The notes beneath the pieces were generated by a model that did not search any database, was not told where the DNA came from, and worked only from the letters and a program-made list of their open reading frames with translations. This document shows, one piece after another, positions 1-6,890 of a DNA stretch of 9,798 nucleotides. The stretch is from Akkermansiaceae bacterium UBA1518 (GTDB lineage Bacteria > Verrucomicrobiota > Verrucomicrobiia > Verrucomicrobiales > Akkermansiaceae). Position numbers and translations under genes: made by a program. The stretch covers positions 1-9,798 of the forward strand of contig DCQM01000062.1 in the NCBI GenBank assembly GCA_002323895.1, in the 5' to 3' direction. Position 1 is the stretch's first letter. Each line of letters opens with the position of its first letter.

Positions 1-1
1 T

Positions 2-124
2 TCTCAATCTCTTACAATTTCCGAAGGAGACTACAAGACCGATTGGGGGAGACAGCCTTCATCAGATAAGCGTCCTAGAGAACCACTTTGTGTCACCTTT
101 TTTTATCAAAATTCCTCATGCTAA
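2..124 (+). CDS. Possible 3' end of a gene cut by the window edge
   Basis: Reading from base 2 gives 40 uninterrupted codons ending in TAA at 122-124, with a mixed, protein-like composition (ends ...VTFFYQNSSC). The stop lies just 6 bases before the first full repeat element, as expected if that element sits downstream of a gene. I recognise no domain. A second frame (from base 3) also stays open to a TAG at 183-185, so reading-frame evidence alone is weak and this may be non-coding. The sequence to the left of the window is needed to decide. Confidence 0.2.
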   Translation, partial: SQSLTISEGDYKTDWGRQPSSDKRPREPLCVTFFYQNSSC

Positions 125-130
125 ACCCAA

Positions 131-376
131 TTCAGCTCTCCCCCTTCCTGATTCAGGGATAATGCTTGAGAGGGATCGGAATTAGTTGTCTCAGGTTTTT
201 ACAATCCTTGGTTCACCAAGCTATTCCCCCCCTAATCTAACGACAAAATTCCGTAACTGATCGTCAGCACCAAAGATCCAAGTGTTTGTAAAAAAGAGGC
301 CTCACAACCTGAACATTGTGAGCCCATAATTGAAAGCCGTCCCTCGTGATACGTAGGTCCGAGGGGCGGTTTTTTA
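131..376 (+). ncRNA. Candidate structured RNA / intergenic repeat, full copy A
   Basis: This is the first of two full copies of a repeat (the other is 6588-6836). In order it holds: a C-rich tract and hairpin (145-154 with 173-181, one bulged base); a perfect 5-bp hairpin CTTGG-TTCA-CCAAG (207-220); a 40-nt core (231-270) that matches copy B at 39 of 40 positions and contains CTGA-TCG-TCAG; a hairpin CTCACAA/TTGTGAG (301-322) extended by GG/CC; and a GC-rich terminator hairpin with a six-T tract (337-375). No long reading frame is conserved between the copies. Ending at a terminator suggests a transcribed small RNA in this orientation. A weak -10-like TACAAT lies at 200-205 but no clear -35 partner is visible. 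It resembles no RNA class I know; a non-autonomous mobile repeat is the main alternative. Confidence 0.6.
337..375 (+). terminator. Intrinsic terminator of repeat element A
   Basis: CCGTCCCTC (337-345) pairs over nine positions (one G-U) with GAGGGGCGG (361-369), followed directly by six T residues (370-375). This is a textbook Rho-independent terminator for plus-strand transcription. The same stem is present in element B, where the loop sequence differs, so the stem rather than the loop is conserved. Confidence 0.85.
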
Positions 377-410
377 ACCAATCTAATTTTGGCTCGATAA
401 AATGAGAAAG

Positions 411-468
411 GCGATTCACCCCTCCCCTTTCTTAATTGGGGGATTCTGCTTAGAGGGAATTAGAGAAT
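411..468 (+). repeat. C-rich hairpin repeat, solo copy
   Basis: This matches the first module of the full elements: GCGATTCACCCCTCCCCTTT followed by a hairpin. The arms TTCTTAATT (429-437) and AATTAGAGAA (458-467) pair with one bulged G. Compared with the copy at 6918-6975, the arms carry C-to-T changes on one side and matching G-to-A changes on the other. It lies 36 bases beyond the terminator of element A and about 110 bases upstream of the broken small gene. No core or terminator follows, so it is a module-only copy. Confidence 0.7.
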
Positions 469-580
469 ATTATGTGGAACCTGAATAGATATCTGAATTT
501 AAGGCGTTCTGCAGTTAGCATATCAAAACTAGATTTTGACAATTGATCGCATGCGAAAAATTGAGAGAGACATTATCAAA

Positions 581-732
581 ATGAAAAATGAAAAGGATGT
601 CTCTCCCCACTAGCTATTCTCGGTATCGCCATAACCACGATTCGCATATCGACATTAGATGCAAAAGCTAAAGACGCTTGGCACAAAATCCTCGCAGATT
701 GTAACGATTGGGATGAACCCTCTAGAAAATAA
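581..732 (+). pseudogene. Small membrane-protein gene with apparent 1-base frameshift
   Basis: ATG at 581, preceded by GAGAGAGA (563-570), opens MKNEK and then runs into a stop. From 595 a different frame continues as GCLSPLAILGIAITTIRIST followed by a charged tail rich in Asp, Lys and Trp, ending at TAA 730-732. That second frame has no ATG, GTG or TTG start. Adding one A to the AAAA run at 591-594 joins both parts into a 50-residue protein with a Lys-containing N-terminus, one hydrophobic segment (about residues 6-24) and a soluble tail. The flavodoxin gene begins 6 bases later, so the two would form an operon. The break may be a sequencing error in a homopolymer, a recent mutation, or slippage on the A run. 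The family is not recognised. Confidence 0.45.
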
Positions 733-738
733 GGGACA

Positions 739-1188
739 ATGATTTCAAAAATAAAGATCCTCATGGCAACTCAGACCGGTAGCGCCGAAGAGGTTGCAGA
801 TGAAGTCAAAGAAGCTCTGGAGGAAGAAGGGTATTCAGTCGATAATCATGACCTCGCAGATGAATCAGACTTAGCATTTCTCTCGGACGCGACATTTTTG
901 ATCGGTGTGGTAAGCACTTGGGGCGACGGAGAACCGCCTGATGATGCAGTGCCTTTCTTTGAATTACTTCGCAAAAGCCCTCCAATAGGGCTTGGTGAAA
1001 TACCACTCGCAATCTTTGGACTTGGTGATTCAGATTACGAGATTTTCAATGGGTGTGGAAAAGAGTTAGAAAAAGAACTCATCCGCCATGGCGCACATTC
1101 AATTATTCCAAGAGTTGATTGCGATGTTTGGTATGAAGATGAACTCCTCCAGTGGCTAAATGATTTGAGACGGACTTTATCGTCGTAA
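739..1188 (+). CDS. Stand-alone flavodoxin, CysJ/MioC type
   Basis: A 149-residue single-domain flavodoxin that should bind FMN and carry electrons in the cytoplasm. The phosphate-binding loop is TQTGSAE (residues 11-17), after strand beta-1 KIKILMA. STWGDGEPPDDA (59-70) and FGLGDSDYEIFNGCGK (93-108) match the FMN-contacting loops of sulfite reductase flavoprotein CysJ and cytochrome P450 reductase, and RVDCDVWYEDELLQW (125-139) also matches the CysJ FMN domain. No FAD/NADPH reductase domain follows, so like MioC it needs an external reductase; its partner is not in the window. ATG 739 is chosen because the next ATG (763) would delete beta-1. AAGGG (731-735) sits only 3 bases upstream, unusually close, so translation may be coupled to the small gene ending 6 bases earlier. 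The symbol mioC is not assigned because orthology cannot be shown. Confidence 0.93.
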   Translation: MISKIKILMATQTGSAEEVADEVKEALEEEGYSVDNHDLADESDLAFLSDATFLIGVVSTWGDGEPPDDAVPFFELLRKSPPIGLGEIPLAIFGLGDSDYEIFNGCGKELEKELIRHGAHSIIPRVDCDVWYEDELLQWLNDLRRTLSS

Positions 1189-1611
1189 CAGGCCGCTCTT
1201 CCTTCGCCTCTGAGTTCGAAGTCAACTGATACCTCGGTTATTCTAAATCTCTCTCTGTGGCACTCCAAAATTCTTAACTGATTTAAAAACTCTTTCTTAG
1301 ATAGGCTCAGGATTACTCGAGTCTATTTTGAATCGCGATATTGGCGTTGCTTAGATTGGTTTGTCCTCCTCCGGTCCAAATGCGGCTTCAGCCCTTTCCC
1401 GCCAAACATAATTTCCTAGTAATCATGTGAAATTGACCGATGAAGAAGTTGCGAAGAGTTCCCCTCAATCAGGAAGTATGTGTTGGAAGAACTTCTGAGA
1501 AATTGTAGTAAATACCTGCAGGTTTATTTGGAATGAGCGAAAAAATCGTGACCTATCCCACTTGAAAGATGAAACCAAGAACCAACGCCCCTCCTCCACC
1601 ACAGCGTTAAC
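1189..1611. other. Intergenic region with no supported feature
   Basis: These 423 bases separate the flavodoxin gene from the DUF1592 operon. I see no terminator with a T tract, no copy of the repeat family and no convincing promoter pair. A 22-codon frame from ATG 1440 exists but has no supporting features. The last 30 bases before the DUF1592 start are pyrimidine-rich (CGCCCCTCCTCCACCAC) and contain no Shine-Dalgarno sequence. Confidence 0.6.
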
Positions 1612-3960
1612 ATGACTATCAAGGCGAACGGCACAGGAATAAGCTCCATCTGGATTCTGGCGATTACGGTCCTGCTTCCATCGGTCTTTTCGGCAAATGC
1701 CGCACCCCCCTCCGGCTTCAACGAAATGATCAAACCTTTCCTGAAGGAAAACTGCATTCATTGCCACGGGAAGGAAAAACAAAAGGGAAAACTGACTCTT
1801 CACGATGCAAAGGTCGACTTCACAAAGGCCGAGAATTCCGAATTTTGGCTTGAGATTCTTGCTCAATTAACAGCCAGAGATATGCCCCCGACGGACGAGG
1901 AAGCCCAGCCGACTGATTCGGAACGCAATGCGGTGATCGAGTGGATCGACCGGCAGTTGCTAACAGCCGGTTCAGGCGAAACCTATCGCAAAAAGTTACT
2001 CGCTCCCGAATACGGCAACTGGGTAAACCACGAAAAACTTTTCTCGGGTGAAATCAAAACTCCTCCTTTCTCACCTTCACGGCTCTGGCGGTTCAACACG
2101 GAGATTTTTGCCCACAAAGGCTTTGGCAAGGCCAAGAGCCCCTTCAGTTACGTCACCTCAGAGCGTGGGATCCGCGATTACGCCGCGCTATCGATAGCGG
2201 ACCAAAGCACGGTTCAAATGACTATGATCGTTGCCGATTCCTTTCTTGCAGACCGCGAAAAACAGGGTGATTTTTCAGATTTTTCAGATGGTAAGCCAAT
2301 TCCTGAGGGACAGGACCTTGTCGAGGTGATCCGGCGCGAGCATAGCAGAGTGCTCGGACGCTACCCTAGCAACGAGGAGCAGGAAAAGTACCTAACTTTT
2401 CTCAAACGTAGCATCAAGATAGGAGGCAAGTTGGAGGGGGTCAAAACAACGATCAAAGCAATGTTTCTGAGTCCTGAATCAATCTATCGGATGGAATTCG
2501 GCATGGGTGAAGTGGATGAGCACGGACGCCGGCATTTATCTCCGGAAGAGTTGGCTCATGCGATCGCTTATGCCTTAACAGATCACAGACCGGACAACCA
2601 TCGGCTCATTCGGGAAGCTCTGCAAAAGGATCACCTTAAAACCAAGGGAGACGTGGCCCAACTCACTCGGCAAATACTAAACGAACAACTCTTAACGGGG
2701 CATTGGAACCGGAAAGATCTACCTCGGATCATGCGGTTCTTTGACGAGTTCTTTGGTTTTCACCGGGCCGGAACAGTCTTCAAGGATAACGATCGTCAGA
2801 GAGCTGAAAAGATTAACCAGTGGAACACAGACATGCTCATCCATGATGCCCGGATGCTCATTGAGCATACGTTAGAGAAAGACAAGGATGTTATCGCCGA
2901 ACTGTTGACTACAAATGAATACTTCATCGCTCATCCGGGTGACAACAATTATGCCCGCGAACATTACGAGAAAAAGATAGCCGAGGTCATGAATCCGGAA
3001 TTTGTCGAAGCCCACGTTGAGGTGAAGAGGGATCAGATCAAGCGGGATTTTAATTTTAAGGATATGCCAGAAAAGGCGAAGGAAGCGCTGGTTGCTGCCC
3101 GAAGAGATGCAGAGCAAACGGTTGCTATGTATAAGGCGGCCCAAGAGGATGGATTATATCGTCATCCTAATTTCCCTTTCTCCAAAAAGGGGCGAGGCAT
3201 TGCCGACCTTCTTTATATTGAGCCCTACAATTTACCAAGCAACGGTCGCCACGACGAACAAAAATGGGATTGGCCTATCGAGCAACCCTTGAAGATGCCC
3301 AAAGAGGAACGGGCGGGTCTACTGACGCATCCGGCGTGGTTAACAGCTTATTCGCTCAATGAGGACAATGATCCCATTCATCGAGGAATCTGGATATACG
3401 AACGCTTATTGGCCGGGGTCCTCGGTGACGTTCCGCCAGACGTCGATGCGGCAGTGCCAACCGATCCTCACAAGACACTCAGGGAACGGATGGAGCCGCT
3501 GCGAAGCGAAAGATGCTGGAAGTGCCACCGCAAGATGAATCCGCTCGGCGAAGCATTCGAGATCTTTGATGACTGGGGCCGCTATCGGACTCATCACTAC
3601 TTCGACGAAAACGGCGAAATCTACAAGCGGCGCGACAGCCAGTTCGACCGCAAGTTCAAGGAGGGAAAACTAAAGCACCGCAAGGTCGACGCCTCCGGAG
3701 AAATTGCCTTTTCGGGCGATCCCAAGATTGATGGAAAAGTGAAGAACGCAGTCGAAATGATGCAACGCCTAGGACGTTCGGACCGGGCTCGTCAATCCTT
3801 CATTCGGCATTTGTTCCGGTATTTCATGGGTCGCAATGAGATGCTGAGCGATTCAAAGACCTTGATCGAAGCCGAAGAAGCTTACCTAAATAATGGCGGA
3901 AGCTTTAAGGCGCTCGTCATCTCATTACTGAGTTCCGATTCTTTCCTCTACAGACGATAA
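1612..3960 (+). CDS. Exported PSCyt1/DUF1595/DUF1592/DUF1588/DUF1585 protein
   Basis: A 782-residue protein of a family abundant in Planctomycetota and Verrucomicrobiota whose biochemical role is not established. Residues 1-30 form a signal peptide (hydrophobic 11-27, ANA-A cleavage). PSCyt1-like cytochrome domain: about 37-118, with CIHCH (48-52) as a probable heme site followed by GKEKQKGKLTL. DUF1595-like: about 233-296. DUF1592: about 308-440. DUF1588: about 562-660, with LTHPAWL and a second CxxCH (CWKCH, 635-639) before MNPLGEAFEIFDDWGRYR. DUF1585: about 692-780. A charged, helical stretch of roughly 120 residues (440-560) separates DUF1592 from DUF1588. ATG 1612 is chosen because it gives the signal peptide; no Shine-Dalgarno precedes it. 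The DUF1552 gene follows after 13 bases, so the pair is an operon. Covalent heme attachment in the periplasm is inferred from the CxxCH motifs. Confidence 0.93.
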   Translation: MTIKANGTGISSIWILAITVLLPSVFSANAAPPSGFNEMIKPFLKENCIHCHGKEKQKGKLTLHDAKVDFTKAENSEFWLEILAQLTARDMPPTDEEAQPTDSERNAVIEWIDRQLLTAGSGETYRKKLLAPEYGNWVNHEKLFSGEIKTPPFSPSRLWRFNTEIFAHKGFGKAKSPFSYVTSERGIRDYAALSIADQSTVQMTMIVADSFLADREKQGDFSDFSDGKPIPEGQDLVEVIRREHSRVLGRYPSNEEQEKYLTFLKRSIKIGGKLEGVKTTIKAMFLSPESIYRMEFGMGEVDEHGRRHLSPEELAHAIAYALTDHRPDNHRLIREALQKDHLKTKGDVAQLTRQILNEQLLTGHWNRKDLPRIMRFFDEFFGFHRAGTVFKDNDRQRAEKINQWNTDMLIHDARMLIEHTLEKDKDVIAELLTTNEYFIAHPGDNNYAREHYEKKIAEVMNPEFVEAHVEVKRDQIKRDFNFKDMPEKAKEALVAARRDAEQTVAMYKAAQEDGLYRHPNFPFSKKGRGIADLLYIEPYNLPSNGRHDEQKWDWPIEQPLKMPKEERAGLLTHPAWLTAYSLNEDNDPIHRGIWIYERLLAGVLGDVPPDVDAAVPTDPHKTLRERMEPLRSERCWKCHRKMNPLGEAFEIFDDWGRYRTHHYFDENGEIYKRRDSQFDRKFKEGKLKHRKVDASGEIAFSGDPKIDGKVKNAVEMMQRLGRSDRARQSFIRHLFRYFMGRNEMLSDSKTLIEAEEAYLNNGGSFKALVISLLSSDSFLYRR

Positions 3961-3973
3961 CCTTTCCCTCTTT

Positions 3974-5413
3974 ATGATTTACAAAAGACGTCAATTTTTT
4001 CGCAAGCTCTCTCGCGGCGGGAGCGCTCTAGCACTGACCCCATTCTTCCAATCCCTCCGGGCCCATCGAGAAGGGAACGAGGCCACCTTGCCTAAGCGGT
4101 TCGTCTTCGTCGTGAAATCCTCCGGAATCGACAAGTTCAACCTCGTGCCCAAGGGCCTCGAAAATCACTTCGTTAATCCAGATGACCATAGGAAACTGGG
4201 GAATCGGGGGCGACGAGAAGGACCTCTCGTAGATGTCGCCCTGGCAGATCATAAGCTTCCAGAAAAACTAGCTGCCTTGGAAACCTTCAAGGACCGGTTG
4301 ACGATCATCCAAAGTTTGTCCGGAGTGGGATTTCGGGGAAACCATACCAAGGGGTTTGGAACTCTTTCGCTTCACGATTCGGAAAAAGTAGCGGTTGCTC
4401 CTACTTTGGACTGCCTACTCGGTCAACATCTATCCACGGGTCCGTATCCGATGTATGGGATGGCAATGAACGGTCAACTGCTCGAATCGGCAGGATGGAA
4501 ACCCGAAGACTCTTATTGCTATCCGAACCTCTCTGCCTACGGCGCCGCCAAGCCTGTTGCTTATCAAGGTTCTCCAAGGAAAGCCTTTTTCGAACTCTTC
4601 GGAGCCGCCGTTGCAAGTCCGAGAGAACTAGAAAAGAAAATCGCACTAAACGGAAACCTGATGGATTTCCTGACCGAGGATGCCCGCCGCGTTGAGCAGC
4701 AATTATCTGGAGACGACAAAGAACGATTTGCTCAATATATGGATTCATTCGATTCACTAAGAAAGATTGAAGAGAAGAAAGCTGCACTCACGGAGCGCAT
4801 CAAAAAACACGCTCCAGAACGGACGGACCGCTTTGATTCCACTTCTCCCTCCGGGCGAATCGAATCGCACTTTGAAATTGCATCCGCCGCCTTGATAGCT
4901 GGCCTAACAAACGTGGTCACGCTGCGGCCGGACACCTTGGGCGTAAAGTATTCTGAACTAGGACTCTCAAATTCCGTTCATGCCTTAGGTCACCTCCAAG
5001 ATAACAAAGCTTCAAACGGCTGGACTGGTCATCAAGCCCGTATGGAAATCGAAAAGCTGCACTTAAAGCAGATCGCAAAAATGGCGAAAAAGTTCGCCGA
5101 TATTCCGGAAGGGAATGGAACGATGCTCGACAACACAATGATCGTCTACATGTCGTGCTCATCAGGTGACCATCACTGCGCCGGTCATGACTGGCCAGTC
5201 GTTCTGTTGGGCGGAATGGGAAAGAAGCTTAAGGCGGGGCGCTACCTTGAATACCCAAAGTACGGCAGCAAAGGCCACCGAACTGTAGGGAACTTTTACC
5301 TTTCCTTGATGCAAGCCGCGGGAATGCAAACTTCCAATTCCTTTGGCCAGCTGGATTCCAACCTCAAGGATCTCGACCTCGATGGCCCCCTCCGAGAGTT
5401 AATGGTAGGCTAA
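3974..5413 (+). CDS. DUF1552 protein, Tat-exported
   Basis: A 479-residue DUF1552 protein, the usual partner of DUF1592-type cytochromes. The N-terminus has a twin-arginine signal (RRQFFRKL at 5-12, then GGSALALTPFF), so it should be exported folded. Conserved-looking blocks are RGNHTKGFGT (121-130), HALGH (336-340), the His/Cys-rich SGDHHCAGHDW (397-407) and VVLLGGMGKKLKAGRYL (409-425). DUF1552 is thought to be related to DUF1501 and the alkaline-phosphatase/sulfatase fold; the His residues could then bind metal, but this is inference and no activity is established. The start lies 13 bases after the upstream stop; the leader CCTTTCCCTCTTT has no Shine-Dalgarno, which suggests translation coupled to the upstream gene. 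Length is normal for the family, with no break. Confidence 0.93.
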   Translation: MIYKRRQFFRKLSRGGSALALTPFFQSLRAHREGNEATLPKRFVFVVKSSGIDKFNLVPKGLENHFVNPDDHRKLGNRGRREGPLVDVALADHKLPEKLAALETFKDRLTIIQSLSGVGFRGNHTKGFGTLSLHDSEKVAVAPTLDCLLGQHLSTGPYPMYGMAMNGQLLESAGWKPEDSYCYPNLSAYGAAKPVAYQGSPRKAFFELFGAAVASPRELEKKIALNGNLMDFLTEDARRVEQQLSGDDKERFAQYMDSFDSLRKIEEKKAALTERIKKHAPERTDRFDSTSPSGRIESHFEIASAALIAGLTNVVTLRPDTLGVKYSELGLSNSVHALGHLQDNKASNGWTGHQARMEIEKLHLKQIAKMAKKFADIPEGNGTMLDNTMIVYMSCSSGDHHCAGHDWPVVLLGGMGKKLKAGRYLEYPKYGSKGHRTVGNFYLSLMQAAGMQTSNSFGQLDSNLKDLDLDGPLRELMVG

Positions 5414-5414
5414 C

Positions 5415-5477
5415 AGAGCCACGATGATTTTACGAGTAGCTCTACCCCACTAATATAAGCCTCCCCTAGCTTTAGTG
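5415..5477 (+). other. Weak hairpins after the DUF1592-DUF1552 operon
   Basis: AGAGC (5415-5419) can pair with GCTCT (5439-5443). CACTAA (5448-5453) pairs with TTAGTG (5472-5477), with an inner AGC/GCT helix across a four-base bulge. No T tract follows either stem, so intrinsic termination is doubtful, but their place just after the stop codon and ahead of a convergent gene fits an operon 3' end. Confidence 0.3.
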
Positions 5478-5516
5478 CCTAATCGACACACTGCGCCAAA
5501 GAAACATTGTCCCATA

Positions 5517-5729
5517 TCAGCTGCTTTGAGAGACCAAAATTAGAAAGATTGCGACACCCAAAAAAGTGGGCGCCCACAAACCCACAAAAATCCCAAATCT
5601 CTCGGCATGAGCTTTCTGTTCTGAGCCCTCCCCTCTCTTGATATTCCAGATAGTAATCGAACCAATTATGGAGAGAAGACCCAAGACAAAGCAAATCCAA
5701 GAAGCAACAATCATCCTTGGATATATCAC
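5517..5729 (-). CDS. Small two-TM membrane protein, unrecognised
   Basis: A 70-residue protein with two membrane segments (about residues 7-28 and 46-67) joined by a charged loop (KRGEGSEQKAHAERFG). The second helix region GIFVGLWAPTFLGVAIFL looks like a conserved small-membrane-protein motif, but I cannot name the family. The first codon is GTG at 5727-5729; an in-frame ATG at 5712-5714 is an alternative with AAGG touching it, so the true start is uncertain. The gene is convergent with the DUF1552 gene and lies upstream of a hairpin repeat copy. Another frame on the same strand is also open here, but its product lacks a coherent hydrophobic pattern. Confidence 0.6.
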   Translation of the reverse strand: MIYPRMIVASWICFVLGLLSIIGSITIWNIKRGEGSEQKAHAERFGIFVGLWAPTFLGVAIFLILVSQSS

Positions 5730-5749
5730 AAATTATTCATTTTCCAAAT

Positions 5750-5806
5750 TATTTCACCCCTCTCCTGTCCGGATTGGGTAATACTGCACAGGGGGGATTT
5801 GGCGAT
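5750..5806 (+). repeat. C-rich hairpin repeat, divergent solo copy
   Basis: ATTTCACCCCTCTCCTG matches the 5' part of the repeat module, and the middle TAATACTGC matches the conserved GATACTGCTTA loop. The arms CCGGATT (5769-5775) and GATTTGG (5796-5802) still pair at all seven positions using G-U wobbles, although both arms have changed. The copy is followed by GGCGATTCAC, which repeats the opening bases of the module. It occupies the gap between the 70-aa and 182-aa minus-strand genes. Confidence 0.55.
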
Positions 5807-5849
5807 TCACTTCAAAAGTGCGGGGATTGAAGATTACAGGAAAACGCAA

Positions 5850-6398
5850 TTACTTATGCTGCCGATACCAAACATTCTTTTGCTCCTTAACACTACCCTT
5901 ACCTCCGTCACCACGAATGATGATGGTCGTTATGCCCTCCTCATCATTATGAATAACGTCTGAATTCAACTTAACGGAGGTTCCATCTGGCTTGCTTATT
6001 TTGGTTTCCCTATACCATTGATCACCTTTGGGCATATGCGTAGACCTCGATATTGTTCCGTCACTACTTACTGCCGTTCTTATTACGGCCTTCGCGATAG
6101 GATCGTAAAAAGTCACTCCTCTAGTTGAGCTTACCCCCCCACTTCCGAGTGATGTCATACAAGATGAGTTTTGAAAAACAGAATGCCAATAGTAGGTTGT
6201 CTTATCCTTCTTATTTCCAAGGGAGCGATCACCAATTACTGATAACACCTCGGCGCGCCACATCCCCTGCGAAGATTTCATAAAGCGGATGAAGTCCTCC
6301 TTACTAGCGGGTCGAACATCTTGCTTCTTATGATGATCTGCAAAGACAGGATTAATAGAGATTGAGGCTAGCAATACCGAGAGAAGTAATTTTTTCAT
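5850..6398 (-). CDS. Secreted 182-aa protein, lipocalin/DUF1579-like pattern
   Basis: Residues 1-20 are a signal peptide (MKKLLLSVLLASISINPVFA, cut before DHHKK), so the protein is exported. The mature part has a GMWRAEV block (45-51), TFYDPIAKAVIRTAVSSDGT (96-115) and repeated beta-strand-like stretches, with a single Cys (80). This G-x-W ... F-Y-D-P ... S-D-G-T layout resembles DUF1579-like, lipocalin-shaped proteins, but the match is by eye and weak. Function is unknown. No Shine-Dalgarno is visible in AACGTGTTTTAAAA before the ATG. It points away from the full repeat element B and toward the divergent solo copy. The 246-residue lipoprotein at the right end shows the same general pattern. 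Confidence 0.8.
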   Translation of the reverse strand: MKKLLLSVLLASISINPVFADHHKKQDVRPASKEDFIRFMKSSQGMWRAEVLSVIGDRSLGNKKDKTTYYWHSVFQNSSCMTSLGSGGVSSTRGVTFYDPIAKAVIRTAVSSDGTISRSTHMPKGDQWYRETKISKPDGTSVKLNSDVIHNDEEGITTIIIRGDGGKGSVKEQKNVWYRQHK

Positions 6399-6587
6399 TT
6401 TTAAAACACGTTCTAGTTATAATAATTTTGTTATCTTTGGGATGCTGTATTTAAGACACCTCATACCTTTATGCGTAAAAATCCCAGGAATTGTGTCATC
6501 ACGACCCCTACAAGAGGTCTCGGTTAAAAAAATTCTCTAAGGGCTCAGGGGAACGGTAAGCAAACAGCTTTGACTTCAACAGTTATT

Positions 6588-6836
6588 ATTTCACCCCTCC
6601 TCTTTCCTGATTCGGTGATACTACTTGAGAGGATCGGGATTAGTTTTCTCAACTTTTCACAATTCTTGGTTCACGAAGCTAGTGTCCCCTAATCTAACGA
6701 CAAGATTCCGTAACTGATCGTCAGCACTCAAGATCAAAGTAGTTATAAAGAGAACGATTCACAAATTGAAGCTTGTGAGTTCATAACCGAAAGCCGTCCC
6801 TCATAGCTCGTAGTAGGCCTGAGGGGCGGTTTTTTG
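6588..6836 (+). ncRNA. Candidate structured RNA / intergenic repeat, full copy B
   Basis: This is the second full copy of the element at 131-376, in the same orientation. The C-rich tract leads to a perfect or G-U paired stem TCCTGATTC (6605-6613) with GGATCGGGA (6631-6639). The CTTGG/CGAAG hairpin (from 6666) has one mismatch here. The core (6688-6727) differs from copy A at one base. TTCACAA (6758-6764) pairs with TTGTGAG (6773-6779), replacing a C-G pair of copy A by U-G, and the flanking pairs are GAA/TTC instead of GG/CC. The terminator stem closes the element. Loops and linkers differ much more than stems. Nothing on the plus strand starts within 500 bases, so it is unlikely to be a cis leader such as a riboswitch. 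Confidence 0.6.
6794..6835 (+). terminator. Intrinsic terminator of repeat element B
   Basis: CCGTCCCTCA (6794-6803) pairs with TGAGGGGCGG (6820-6829), one pair longer than in copy A, followed by six T residues (6830-6835). The loop (TAGCTCGTAGTAGGCC) differs from the loop of copy A. It acts in the plus direction, away from the minus-strand genes. Confidence 0.85.
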
Positions 6837-6890
6837 ATCGAGCAACATCCTTGGCTAATAAGGACCATGGATTCTGATAAGTGGCACCAC

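Noticed and set aside
201..225. tRNA or T-arm-like sequence
   Set aside because: CTTGGTTCACCAAG recalls a T-arm, but no acceptor stem, anticodon arm or CCA-like end surrounds it.
231..270. Integron attC site
   Set aside because: ATCTAAC fits the RYYYAAC half-site and small genes alternate with repeats, but no matching GTTRRRY partner, integrase gene or cassette-like uniform gene orientation was found, and the repeats end in terminators.
131..376. Riboswitch upstream of the flavodoxin operon
   Set aside because: The terminator is about 200 bases from the first gene, and the second copy (6588-6836) has no plus-strand gene behind it.
131..376. Known housekeeping RNA (6S, tmRNA, RNase P, SRP)
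   Set aside because: None of the signature sequences of these RNAs is present, and the element exists in several copies, unlike most of them.
576..764. 62-codon minus-strand frame
   Set aside because: It overlaps the flavodoxin start and lies opposite the broken small gene; its product has no coherent features, while the plus strand shows a ribosome site, a hydrophobic segment and operon spacing.
5479..5700. 73-codon minus-strand frame overlapping the 70-aa membrane protein
   Set aside because: Its product lacks the clear two-helix pattern of the other frame and looks like a shadow.
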